Positions 1-5,614 of a DNA stretch of 7,585 nt are shown here, piece by piece; within the stretch, counting starts at the first letter, position 1; each line of letters begins with the position of its first letter. The notes under the pieces were generated by a model that saw nothing but the letters and a program-made list of their open reading frames with translations, was not told the DNA's origin and made no database searches. Source of the DNA: an uncultured Fretibacterium sp. (lineage in GTDB: Bacteria; Synergistota; Synergistia; Synergistales; Aminobacteriaceae); contig CAJPSE010000074.1 of the NCBI GenBank assembly GCA_905373185.1, positions 1 to 7,585 on the forward strand. Reading direction: 5' to 3'. The translations under genes and the position numbers were made by a program.

Positions 1-42
1 AGCGCTGCGGCCTATTGGCTGTGGAAGAAGAGGATGTTTTAA
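1..42 (+). CDS. C-terminal tail of a truncated plus-strand gene, possibly a membrane protein
   Basis: Frame 1 is open from the window edge to a TAA at 40-42 and reads SAAAYWLWKKRMF. A short hydrophobic stretch followed by KKR is typical of the cytoplasmic end of a last transmembrane helix, so an integral membrane protein is a reasonable guess. Only 13 residues are visible, so the family cannot be named and the open frame could be chance. The hairpin array begins directly after the stop. Confidence 0.35.
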   Translation, partial: SAAAYWLWKKRMF

Positions 43-380
43 GCAGACGGCCGCCTCTTCAAGGGCGTTAGCCCTTGAATGGCGTGCCGGTCGCTTATGC
101 CAAAGGGCAGCACAATTGCTGCCCTTTGGCGAAGCAGACGACCACCTCTCCCCGGCCCTTCGGGCCGGGGATGGTGTGTCGGCGCTTACGTCGAGGCGAA
201 GCCTTGAGGCTTCGATTCGACGCAATGAGGCGATACAGCCTGTTCCGCGGTCTCCGTGTCGGCGCTTACGTCGAATCGAAGCCCCATGGCTTCGTTTCGA
301 CGCGAGTAGGTGATACAGCTCGTTCCACGGTCTCTGTGCTGGCCATACATCAGCTCTTTTGGGCCATTAGGTCCCAAAGG
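43..380. repeat. Non-coding array of at least six hairpins with conserved linkers
   Basis: No convincing gene lies here. Hairpins seen: 60-77 (7-bp stem CAAGGGC, loop GTTA); 100-129 (12-bp perfect stem, 6-nt loop); 150-170 (9-bp stem CCCCGGCCC, loop TTC); 189-222 and 269-302 (15-position stems with short internal mismatches); 358-379 (stem TTTGGG plus CC, one bulged base, loop ATTA). The linkers are conserved although the stem sequences differ: GCAGACGRCCRCCTCTY occurs at 43 and 134, and a GTGYCGG(Y)CGCTTAYG-like block at about 84, 176 and 256. None of the hairpins is followed by a T-tract, so they do not look like intrinsic terminators. A structured RNA, a leader of the pyr genes, or a mobile repeat family all remain possible. 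Confidence 0.7.
176..335. repeat. 80-bp tandem repeat, two copies, each carrying a hairpin
   Basis: Copy A is 176-255 and copy B is 256-335. Aligned without gaps, 65 of 80 positions agree by my count. Both begin GTGTCGGCGCTTACGTCGA and both carry a hairpin built on CGAAGCC/GGCTTCG. The differences fall mainly in the hairpin loop, in the internal mismatches of the stem, and in the linker after it. A degenerate third start (GTGCTGGCC) may lie at 336. Because 80 is not a multiple of three, the copies are read in different frames, which argues against a protein repeat. Confidence 0.8.
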
Positions 381-401
381 TAAACGAAGGAGGGGCGAGC
401 C

Positions 402-1100
402 GTGCCCCAGGTGCTGTCGAACAGACGAATTTCCCGGGACTTTTATCTGATGCGGGTGGCCCAGCCGAACGATGCCCGAATGGGGCAGTTCTGCATGTTG
501 CGCGCCTGGGGCCGTTATCCCCTTCTCTCGCGTCCCGTCAGCGTCTTCGACGCCGACGCCGGGACGCTGAGCTTCCTGTACCGGGTGATCGGCGAGGGCA
601 CGGAACTGCTCTCGCGGCGTCGGGAGGGGGACGCGGTCGAGACCGGCCGGGTCCTGGGCAACGCCTTTCCCCTCGTCTCGGGAAGGGTCGCCCTGGTGGG
701 TGGCGGGGCCGGCATCGCCCCCCTGTACCTCGCCGCGAGGACCCTCGGGGCATACGGTCCGGCGACGGCCGTCGACCTTTACCTCGGGTTCAGCGACGAA
801 GTTCTGCTGGCCGAGGAGTACCGCGCCGTCGGCGACAGGACGACGGTGAAGGTCGGGGGCTTCATCACGGACGAGATCGAGCCCGGAGACTACGACTGCG
901 TCCTGGCCTGCGGCCCGGAGGTCATGATGAGGACGCTTTACGGCAAATGCCGCGCCTCCGGGACGAAGCTCTATGTCAGCCTGGAAAAGAGGATGGCCTG
1001 CGGCTTCGGCGCGTGTCTCGCCTGCAGCTGCGGGACGACGAGGGGGCGCAGGAAGGTCTGCACGGACGGTCCCGTCTTCCCCGCCGAGGAGGTGTTCTGA
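402..1100 (+). CDS. pyrK: Dihydroorotate dehydrogenase B, FAD/[2Fe-2S] electron-transfer subunit
   Basis: This 232-residue protein is the PyrK subunit of class 1B dihydroorotate dehydrogenase. In the PyrK2-PyrD2 complex of this family it passes electrons from the FMN of PyrD through a [2Fe-2S] cluster and FAD to NAD+. Visible motifs are the ferredoxin-reductase FAD signature RPVSV at 44-48, YRVIGEGT at 60-67, LGNAFP at 85-90, the nucleotide-binding loop [10 protein letters not shown] at 99-108, and a C-terminal cluster motif with Cys200, Cys205, Cys208 and Cys220 ([13 protein letters not shown], then VCTDGPVF). I chose GTG at 402 because AAGGAGGGG at 387-395 sits 6 nt upstream. The protein is somewhat shorter than typical PyrK (about 250 residues), mostly at the N-terminus. 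The stop is 2 nt before pyrD, whose ribosome binding site lies inside this gene, so the two are probably translationally coupled. Confidence 0.95.
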   Translation: MPQVLSNRRISRDFYLMRVAQPNDARMGQFCMLRAWGRYPLLSRPVSVFDADAGTLSFLYRVIGEGTELLSRRREGDAVETGRVLGNAFPLVSGRVALVGGGAGIAPLYLAARTLGAYGPATAVDLYLGFSDEVLLAEEYRAVGDRTTVKVGGFITDEIEPGDYDCVLACGPEVMMRTLYGKCRASGTKLYVSLEKRMACGFGACLACSCGTTRGRRKVCTDGPVFPAEEVF

Positions 1101-1102
1101 CG

Positions 1103-2014
1103 ATGGCGAACGTGGCGCGCCCGGCGGTGAACTTCGCCGGGGTCGTGATGAAGAACCCCGTGGTGCTCGCCTCGGGCACCTGCGGATTCGGGCGCGAGCT
1201 CGGCGGATACTTCGACATCTCGAGGCTCGGCGGCATCGCCTCCAAGGGACTCACGCTGGACCCGCGCAGCGGCAACGAGGGCATCCGCGTCTGGGAGACG
1301 CCCAGCGGGCTCATGAACAGCATCGGGCTGGAGAACCCCGGCGTGTGCGGCTTCATCGAGGACGAGCTCGACTGGATCAACGGGCACGACGTGGCGAACA
1401 TCGTCAACCTGGGAGGGCACAGCATCGAGGACTACATCGAGGGCATTTCGCTCCTCAACGACGCGAAGCTCGACCTGCTGGAACTCAACATCTCCTGTCC
1501 CAACGTGAAGCGGGGCGGCATGAACTTCGGGGTCAGGACGGAGACGGCGCGCGAGGTCGTCCGCATCCTGCGCCGGGAGTGCCGGCACAAGCTCGTCGTC
1601 AAGCTCTCCCCCAACGCGGAGGACATCGTGGCCCTCGCCCGGGCCTGCGAGGAGGAGGGGGCGGACGGCCTTTCGCTCACGAACACCTACCTCGCGCTGG
1701 CCATCGATATCGACAGGCGCAGACCCGTCTTCGACAACGTCTATGCCGGCCTCTCGGGCCCGGCCGTCCGACCGATCTCGCTGCGCATGACGCATCAGGT
1801 TGCCCACGCGGTCAAGATCCCCGTCATGGGGATCGGGGGCATCGCCGCCTGGCGCGACGCGGTGGAGTTCATCATGGCCGGCGCGACGGCGGTGCAGGTC
1901 GGCACCGCGACCTTCACCAAACCGGACATCGCCCTGGACATCATTGAGGGGATCGAGGCCTTCATGGAGAAGGAGGGCATCACAAACCTCTCCGAGATCC
2001 GAGGAATCGTGTAG
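1103..2014 (+). CDS. pyrD: Dihydroorotate dehydrogenase B, FMN catalytic subunit
   Basis: This 303-residue enzyme oxidises dihydroorotate to orotate, the fourth step of de novo pyrimidine synthesis, in the cytoplasm with PyrK as partner. It is a TIM-barrel FMN protein. The NISCPNVK motif carries the class 1 catalytic-base Cys at residue 132. KLSPN at 167-171, LTNTY at 192-196, [12 protein letters not shown] at 216-227, GIGGI at 243-247 and VQVGTA at 264-269 are the usual substrate- and FMN-phosphate-binding elements. The frame is open further upstream inside pyrK, but ATG at 1103 is the start: GAGGAGG at 1086-1092 precedes it, the family normally begins here, and the resulting length is normal. 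Its stop lies 5 nt from the stop of the convergent gene on the other strand, with no clear terminator hairpin between them. No allele-level oddity was seen. Confidence 0.96.
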   Translation: MANVARPAVNFAGVVMKNPVVLASGTCGFGRELGGYFDISRLGGIASKGLTLDPRSGNEGIRVWETPSGLMNSIGLENPGVCGFIEDELDWINGHDVANIVNLGGHSIEDYIEGISLLNDAKLDLLELNISCPNVKRGGMNFGVRTETAREVVRILRRECRHKLVVKLSPNAEDIVALARACEEEGADGLSLTNTYLALAIDIDRRRPVFDNVYAGLSGPAVRPISLRMTHQVAHAVKIPVMGIGGIAAWRDAVEFIMAGATAVQVGTATFTKPDIALDIIEGIEAFMEKEGITNLSEIRGIV

Positions 2015-2019
2015 GGGAA

Positions 2020-3030
2020 TTACGTGAGCCGATATATGGGGTGGGCGGCAAAGGGCAGAATATCCCATATCGTCTCCGCCTGCCCCCCGGGGTAGTTCCG
2101 CAGCCCCTCCAGGCTGACGCTCCACAGCTCCAGGAGCGACGCCGGCCCCGGAAGGGCCTCGGAGATCGGGCTCAGCAGCTTCGCGCAGCGCTCCGCATCT
2201 CCGTCGTTCGTGAAGGCGAAGAGAAGCCAGTTGATGCCGTCCTGGTCCATCGCATCCAGGTCGACGTAGCCCGGAAGGTACAGCCTCCTGAGCATCGTCA
2301 GGAACATCTGGAACTCCCCGATTTTTTCCAGGTATTGGGTCAGGTTCCCGGGCACGGGAGCGGGCATGAAGGAGAAGAGGAAGTGGTCGGCATTGAACAG
2401 GCCGCAGGGGTCCGCGGGCAGAGGCGGAAACTTCGCGTAGGCCTGGAAGTCGTATCGGCTCTTGTAGAGCAGGTCGAACTCCGCTTCGTACAGGCCCGGG
2501 GCGTTGGCCTCCAGCCACGCACGAACCTCCACGGCGTTGGGCATGGGCCGGCTCCGCGCGGCCGCCCCCGTCTCCGGAAAATCCTCGGCCATCCTTCTGA
2601 AGACGGGCGCCTTGGGATAGCACCAGACCGGGACGCCCCCGTCCATGACGAAGAGGTCCGCTCCCCCGACGCGGGGCAGCGCGAACCGGAACGGGGAGAC
2701 ATACTCCTTCACCCCCCACCGCTGGAGGTGCCGCTTGTCCAGGAGCAGCATCAGCTCTCCCCGCAGCGCGGTCCGCACCCTGTCCGACGTCACGCCCGGC
2801 TTTAAGGGGAGGCAGGCCTCGCCCGCCAGCCTCAGGAACTCCTCCCTTCCCGCCTCCGACAGGCTGTAAATGTCCTCCTCGAACTCCAGCAGCCCCTCGC
2901 ACACCAGCCCGTCGGCCGCCGACCGATCCAGCTCCGCCAACGCAAGCATCACAGGCGTCCAGCAGGGATACTGCTCGTCAAAGGACAGCAGCAGGTCCTC
3001 CATTCCCTCTTTCACGACTTCCTGTTCCAC
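2020..3030 (-). CDS. Hypothetical protein with winged-helix-like N-terminus, downstream of the Ldh-family gene
   Basis: I do not recognise this 336-residue protein. The first 75 or so residues resemble a winged helix: helices around 24-48, then GLLEFEEDIYSLSEAGREEF at about 46-65, the usual 'strand, wing, T/SxxG' pattern of such domains. The remainder (about 80-336) is a mixed, aromatic-rich globular region with FVMDGGVPVWCYPKAPVF in the middle and no signal peptide or membrane helix. The frame is open up to 3078, but I prefer the GTG at 3030 because GAGGAGG lies about 9 nt upstream and this avoids overlap with the Ldh-family stop. The intergenic gap is then 25 nt, so the two genes are likely co-transcribed. 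Whether the N-terminus binds DNA is unknown; no function is assigned. Confidence 0.8.
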   Translation of the reverse strand: MEQEVVKEGMEDLLLSFDEQYPCWTPVMLALAELDRSAADGLVCEGLLEFEEDIYSLSEAGREEFLRLAGEACLPLKPGVTSDRVRTALRGELMLLLDKRHLQRWGVKEYVSPFRFALPRVGGADLFVMDGGVPVWCYPKAPVFRRMAEDFPETGAAARSRPMPNAVEVRAWLEANAPGLYEAEFDLLYKSRYDFQAYAKFPPLPADPCGLFNADHFLFSFMPAPVPGNLTQYLEKIGEFQMFLTMLRRLYLPGYVDLDAMDQDGINWLLFAFTNDGDAERCAKLLSPISEALPGPASLLELWSVSLEGLRNYPGGQAETIWDILPFAAHPIYRLT

Positions 3031-3055
3031 AGCGTTTCGCCTCCTCGGTTGAAGC

Positions 3056-4141
3056 CTACGGCTCCAGACGCTCCACACCGAACTTGTCGGCGTACTCGTC
3101 CAGCCGCTTCCACGTGGCCGGGTCGAGCCAGACCCCCTCCTTCAGTGCCCTTTCCCGGCGCTCGAACTCCTTTTCGCCGTGGATGTAGATTCGCTCCCGC
3201 CCCTCGGCCCTGGAGCCGGAGCGAATCCGATCCAGGATGCCGGCCACGTGCCCCTGGATTGCATCGGCGTCCCCGAACAGGTCCATGCGCATGGCCTGGA
3301 AGCAGTGGCAGATTCTGCAGCCGTCCCTGTAGGTATCGAACGACGCCGTGCCCATGGAGAGGCCGGAGGTCAGGAGCTCGACGAGCAGGCCAAGCCCATA
3401 GCCCTTGTGTCCTCCGAAGGTCTCAGTCGCTCCGCCCAAAAAGAGCAGGCCTCCGTAGGGGCTCTTGTTCTCGCGGTTGCTGCTCGCGACGGTGACGGCG
3501 TCCGTGGTGTCCGCGCCCGTCTCGTCGACGGCCCATCCAGCCGGCATGGTTCCCCCGCGCCGCGCCGCGACCTCGATTTTGCCGAACGCCACGGTCGTCG
3601 TCGCCATGTCCAGCATGAAGTGCGGCTTTCTGCCCGTGGGGATGGCGACGCTGATCGGATTGGTTCCCAGCAGGCGTTCTCTGCCGAAAAGGGGGATCGC
3701 GACCCCCAGGGTGTTGGTGAACGCCCAGCCGATCATGCCGCGGTCGGCCGCCTGCTCCGCCCAATAGCCAGCCATGCCGAAGTGGCAGGAGTCGCGAACC
3801 ACGGTCATGCAGGTGCCGTTCTTCTCCGCCTTCTCCAGGGTCCGCTCCATCGCCATCCTCGAGACCGAAAACCCCGGAGCCCTGTTCCCCTGGATCACCA
3901 GGGAGACCGGTGTCTCGTGCACGATCTCGGGTTTTGCCTGCGGAACGTTTTTCCCGCCCCACACCTCGGCCGCGTACATGCTGACCCGAGCCACCCCATG
4001 CGAGGCATGCCCCCTGGCATCCGCCTCGACCAGTACCTTGGCCGTGATCTCGGCGGACTCCTCGGGGTACTTCAGCCCTACCTCGAACATCCTCTGCATG
4101 TAACGCCTCAGCTTGTCGTAACCGACCGTCGTCCGTTCCAT
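3056..4141 (-). CDS. Ldh_2-family NAD(P)-dependent dehydrogenase (malate/L-lactate/ureidoglycolate/sulfolactate type)
   Basis: This 361-residue protein belongs to the Ldh_2 family (the 'other' malate/L-lactate dehydrogenases, including YlbC/AllD, ComC and YiaK relatives), cytoplasmic 2-hydroxyacid/2-oxoacid oxidoreductases. Diagnostic motifs: DARGHASHGVAR at 41-52 with the conserved His48, SCHFGMAGYW at 118-127, LGTNPISVAIP at 158-168, DMATTTVAFGK at 178-188 and GGHKGYGLGLLVELL at 243-257. These motifs do not settle the substrate (malate, ureidoglycolate, sulfolactate or 2,3-diketogulonate are all possible). An in-frame extension to 4258 is rejected: it is AT-rich and low in complexity, ATG at 4141 has AGGA 7 nt upstream, and homologues begin about there. 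The gene is first in a minus-strand pair with the hypothetical gene that follows it. An AT-rich promoter region with a duplicated 14-mer lies immediately upstream. Confidence 0.92.
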   Translation of the reverse strand: MERTTVGYDKLRRYMQRMFEVGLKYPEESAEITAKVLVEADARGHASHGVARVSMYAAEVWGGKNVPQAKPEIVHETPVSLVIQGNRAPGFSVSRMAMERTLEKAEKNGTCMTVVRDSCHFGMAGYWAEQAADRGMIGWAFTNTLGVAIPLFGRERLLGTNPISVAIPTGRKPHFMLDMATTTVAFGKIEVAARRGGTMPAGWAVDETGADTTDAVTVASSNRENKSPYGGLLFLGGATETFGGHKGYGLGLLVELLTSGLSMGTASFDTYRDGCRICHCFQAMRMDLFGDADAIQGHVAGILDRIRSGSRAEGRERIYIHGEKEFERRERALKEGVWLDPATWKRLDEYADKFGVERLEP

Positions 4142-4176
4142 CTCCGTATCCTCTCCCTTCTTCCATAAAAGCATAA

Positions 4177-4225
4177 AGGAAAAATACTTTTGGAGGAAAA
4201 ATACTTTCCCCCTCGTATCTTTCAA
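4177..4225 (-). promoter_or_regulatory. Candidate promoter and duplicated 14-mer upstream of the Ldh-family gene
   Basis: On the minus strand TTGAAA (4225-4220) and TATTTT (4203-4198) are spaced by 16 nt, a weak sigma-70-like pair. The sequence AGGAAAAATACTTT occurs twice on the plus strand (4177-4190 and 4194-4207) with a period of 17, so the second -10-like TATTTT lies in the second copy. The repeats could be a regulator binding site or simple slippage in AT-rich DNA. Confidence 0.3.
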
Positions 4226-4288
4226 ACACCCGCTAGCGCAAAAACAAAAGAAACCCACAATAAAAGCAAAACATAACTTTCCAGTTGT

Positions 4289-4307
4289 TTCAAGGGCACT
4301 TCAAGGG
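4289..4307 (+). repeat. Tandem CTTCAAGGG-type repeat beside the left att copy
   Basis: The 19-mer TTCAAGGGCACTTCAAGGG holds two TTCAAGGG blocks about 11 nt apart. It recurs with a single change at 5832-5850, upstream of the integrase. Short direct repeats at this distance from an attachment core resemble integrase arm-type sites. The role is inferred. Confidence 0.5.
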
Positions 4308-4315
4308 AAACAAAA

Positions 4316-4344
4316 AGGGTTCGGGGAAAAATTCCCTGAACCCT
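4316..4344 (-). terminator. Intrinsic terminator after the tRNA-Val 3' half, left copy
   Basis: A 13-bp stem (AGGGTTCGGGGAA against TTCCCTGAACCCT, with one G-T wobble) has a 3-nt loop. Read on the minus strand it is followed by TTTTTG. It lies 9 nt beyond the CCA end of the tRNA fragment and is the natural tRNA terminator. Confidence 0.75.
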
Positions 4345-4347
4345 CAA

Positions 4348-4397
4348 TGTCAGTGGTGGGCGATACTGGGTTCGAACCAGTGACCTCTTCCGTGTGA
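4348..4397 (-). repeat. Left att-site copy: 3' half of tRNA-Val(CAC)
   Basis: On the minus strand this encodes a tRNA from U33 to the CCA end: anticodon CAC, anticodon 3' stem GGAAG, variable loop AGGTC, T arm ACTGG-TTCGAAC-CCAGT, acceptor 3' strand ATCGCCC, discriminator A and CCA at 4356-4354. No 5' half follows, because plus-strand bases after 4397 are integrase coding sequence. The 50 bases are identical to 5647-5696. This is the signature of site-specific integration into a tRNA gene with the crossover in the anticodon loop. Confidence 0.85.
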
Positions 4398-4584
4398 GGA
4401 CGCGGAGATCGATAACTTCCGCTGGCACGACATGCGGCACAACTACGCCAGCCGGCCGGTCATGGCCGGGGTGAACCTGAACACCGTCCGGGAGCCCCTG
4501 GGACATTCCGACCTAAAGATGACCCTGTGCTATGCGCACTTGGCACCGGAGGCGAAGCAGCGGGCCGTCTAAAAACTGGATTGA
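4396..4584 (+). pseudogene. Tyrosine recombinase (integrase), C-terminal remnant
   Basis: The frame starting at 4396 matches the last 60 or so residues of the intact integrase at 5889-7127 (residues 350-407), with 45 of 58 positions identical by my count. It keeps FRWHDMRH with the catalytic His and Arg, the second His in LGHSD, and the Tyr in CYAHLAP. The N-terminal arm-binding and core domains and the first catalytic Arg and Lys are gone. The left edge coincides with the end of the tRNA core. Further decay is visible: REPLGH where the intact copy has RELLGH, CYAH instead of RYAH, and a TAA at 4570-4572 where GAA would continue to KLD and the original TGA at 4582-4584. It cannot be active. 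The in-frame TAA means the last readable residue is Val. Confidence 0.85.
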
Positions 4585-4591
4585 CCTCTTG

Positions 4592-4616
4592 TATAATATA
4601 GCTAATATGCTATAGT
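4592..4616 (+). promoter_or_regulatory. Promoter -10 and palindromic operator of the DUF4160/DUF2442/HTH cassette
   Basis: A perfect TATAAT lies at 4592-4597 but lacks a good -35. TTGACC at 4581-4586 with TAATAT at 4603-4608 (16-nt spacer) is an alternative. An inverted repeat TATAGC-TAATAT-GCTATA spans 4597-4614, over the expected transcription start and 26 nt before the first ATG. This is where an autorepressing HTH protein, such as the one encoded by the third gene, would bind. Binding is inferred. Confidence 0.5.
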
Positions 4617-4640
4617 AAAAATATCAAGGGAGGGGTGGAG

Positions 4641-4895
4641 ATGCCGATAATCGCCAGGTTTTACGGATTGATCATCAAGATGTTTTTCCAGCAGCAAGAG
4701 CACAATCCGCCCCACTTCCACGCTGTGTACGGCGAATATGTCGGAGCGATCGACATCCGAACCCTCGAAATGTTGGAGGGTGATTTACCTCCGAAGGCTC
4801 TGGCCCTGGTGAGGGAGTGGGCGGCACAGTACTCAACCGAGCTTCTGAAAATATGGGAAACGCAGGAGTTCGTTCAGCTCCCCCCGCTGGAATAG
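4641..4895 (+). CDS. DUF4160 domain protein, candidate toxin-antitoxin component
   Basis: An 84-residue protein that is almost entirely one DUF4160 domain. It begins MPIIARFYGL and carries the characteristic HNPPHFHAVYGEY segment (about residues 21-33), then IDIRT and LPPKALALVREWA. Proteins of this family are usually 80-90 residues and very often sit next to a DUF2442 gene, as here. The pair is widely suspected to be a toxin-antitoxin module, but I know of no firmly established activity, and which partner would be toxic is unclear. The His-rich motif could bind metal or nucleic acid, which is speculation. The start is ATG 4641, not the in-frame GTG at 4635: AAGGGAGGGG at 4626-4635 overlaps the GTG and is correctly spaced for the ATG, and the family starts with MP. 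It is first in a three-gene unit that follows a palindromic operator. Confidence 0.88.
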   Translation: MPIIARFYGLIIKMFFQQQEHNPPHFHAVYGEYVGAIDIRTLEMLEGDLPPKALALVREWAAQYSTELLKIWETQEFVQLPPLE

Positions 4896-4929
4896 GGGGG
4901 AGGAGTCCTTTGGGAAAGGAGGCAGCGCA

Positions 4930-5196
4930 ATGTTTCATAGAGTCAAATCGGTATTGCCGCTCCCCGATTTATCCCTGCTGGTCGAGTTTGAGAACGGTTC
5001 CCGCAAGGTCTACGACACCAAGCCTCTGTTCGCCAAGTGGCAATCCTTTCAGGCCTTGGCGGACATAAAGGGACTGTTTGAGCAGGTGCGCGTCGACACG
5101 GGCGGCTATGGCGTAAGCTGGAACGACGACCTTGATCTAGCATGCGACGAGCTCTATCACAACGGAAGAGAGATGGGAGGCGGTATCGGTGTGTGA
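4930..5196 (+). CDS. DUF2442 domain protein, partner of the DUF4160 gene
   Basis: This 88-residue protein matches the DUF2442 pattern. It has an N-terminal beta-rich half (VKSVLPLPDLSLLVEFENGSRKVYDTKPLF, about residues 5-34), a central helix, then FEQVRVDTGGYGVSWNDDLDLACDELYHNG at about 50-79, where the family typically has a W-N/P-D-x-D-L element. ATG at 4930 is preceded by AAAGGAGG at 4915-4922 with 7-nt spacing. The gap to the DUF4160 stop is 34 nt. The last 8 nt overlap the start of the HTH gene, so translation of the two is probably coupled. The function is unproven; the context suggests the antitoxin or cofactor partner of DUF4160. Confidence 0.88.
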   Translation: MFHRVKSVLPLPDLSLLVEFENGSRKVYDTKPLFAKWQSFQALADIKGLFEQVRVDTGGYGVSWNDDLDLACDELYHNGREMGGGIGV

Positions 5197-5389
5197 GTCT
5201 TGCTCAAAGCTTATCGACCAGGCAATCGCGCTCCGAAAGTCCAAGGGCTGGACCCAGCATGACCTGGCAAAAGCCAGCCACCTCACGCAGTCGGTCATCG
5301 CCCGGATCGAGACGAAAAAATCGACTCCCACCCTGGCGACCTTTCAAAAGCTCGTCTCCTCGATGGGGGCAACGCTGTCGTTAAGTTAA
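5189..5389 (+). CDS. Small Xre/Cro-type HTH regulator, third gene of the cassette
   Basis: This 66-residue protein is essentially a single HTH_3 (lambda Cro/CI, Xre) domain: IDQAIALRKSKGWTQHDLAK forms helices 1-2, SHLTQSVIARIETKKSTPTL gives the recognition helix and the following turn, and ATFQKLVSSMGATLSLS the terminal helix. A CESC pair near the N-terminus is unusual for such a short regulator, though two cysteines alone do not make a metal site. The start is GTG 5189, with GGGAGG at 5175-5180 about 8 nt upstream, overlapping the DUF2442 stop by 8 nt. The likely role is to repress the cassette through the palindrome at 4597-4614, as Xre antitoxins do. Alternatively it may be a separate regulator captured next to the pair. 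Confidence 0.85.
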   Translation: MCESCSKLIDQAIALRKSKGWTQHDLAKASHLTQSVIARIETKKSTPTLATFQKLVSSMGATLSLS

Positions 5390-5435
5390 GATAATAATAT
5401 AGCTAGGGGTGCCGGAGTTGGCTGTCTGAAAGGAT

Positions 5436-5461
5436 AAAAAGCCCGGTTAGCGCTTAAGGGC
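5436..5461 (-). terminator. Possible intrinsic terminator on the minus strand
   Basis: Read on the minus strand, GCCCTTA-AGCGC-TAACCGGGC forms a 7-bp stem with a 2-nt bulge and is followed by TTTTTAT. It would serve the truncated minus-strand tail at 5528-5602, 66 nt downstream of its stop. Confidence 0.35.
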
Positions 5462-5527
5462 CGTCTTGATAGGGGCAGCTCTTGTTTTTATTGCTTGTCT
5501 TTCTGTTCCCCTTGTCCAAAACTTCGG

Positions 5528-5602
5528 CTACTTCTTGGCAGCGGGCGGAACAATCGTTTTTTTCAGACCTAGATCGGAGCTGAGTTGAGTAAATAGTGAG
5601 TA
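5528..5602 (-). pseudogene. Possible C-terminal remnant of an unidentified minus-strand gene
   Basis: The minus-strand frame ending with TAG at 5530-5528 reads as a plausible protein end, finishing DLGLKKTIVPPAAKK. It has no start codon and runs into the terminator next to the right att copy, so if real it is a gene cut off at the element end. A terminator-like hairpin lies downstream. It is too short to identify and could be chance. Confidence 0.2.
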
Positions 5603-5614
5603 ACGAAAAGAAAA

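Larger units (their letters stand above)
5390..5614. other. Non-coding tail of element A
   Basis: No intact gene is seen. The stretch starts with a second copy of ATAATATAGCTA (5394-5405). It contains a possible minus-strand terminator at 5436-5461 and, further right, a short minus-strand open tail described separately. The base composition is mixed and there are no ATG codons with ribosome binding sites on the plus strand. Confidence 0.5.

Noticed and set aside
60..170. Intrinsic terminators of the gene ending at 42
   Set aside because: Stable stems but no T-tract on either side of any of them.
43..335. CRISPR array
   Set aside because: Only two or three repeat copies, unequal units, repeats with internal hairpins and no unique spacers of constant length; no cas genes.
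75..383. Plus-strand open frame of 102 codons, and overlapping frames on both strands, in the hairpin region
   Set aside because: Repeat period (80) is not a multiple of three, several frames on both strands are open equally, and there is no convincing ribosome binding site. The frames are by-products of GC-rich repeats.
971..2902. 643-codon minus-strand open frame across pyrD and the next gene
   Set aside because: It is antisense to pyrD with arginine/glycine-rich, low-complexity content typical of a shadow frame in GC-rich DNA.
3179..4168. Long plus-strand open frame opposite the Ldh-family gene
   Set aside because: Shadow of the real minus-strand gene, which has all family motifs.
4354..4397. 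Functional tRNA-Val gene
   Set aside because: Only the 3' half is present; the 5' acceptor strand, D arm and 5' anticodon stem are missing in both copies.
4222..4506. Minus-strand open frame over the att site and integrase remnant
   Set aside because: It crosses a terminator and a tRNA fragment and is antisense to clear integrase homology.
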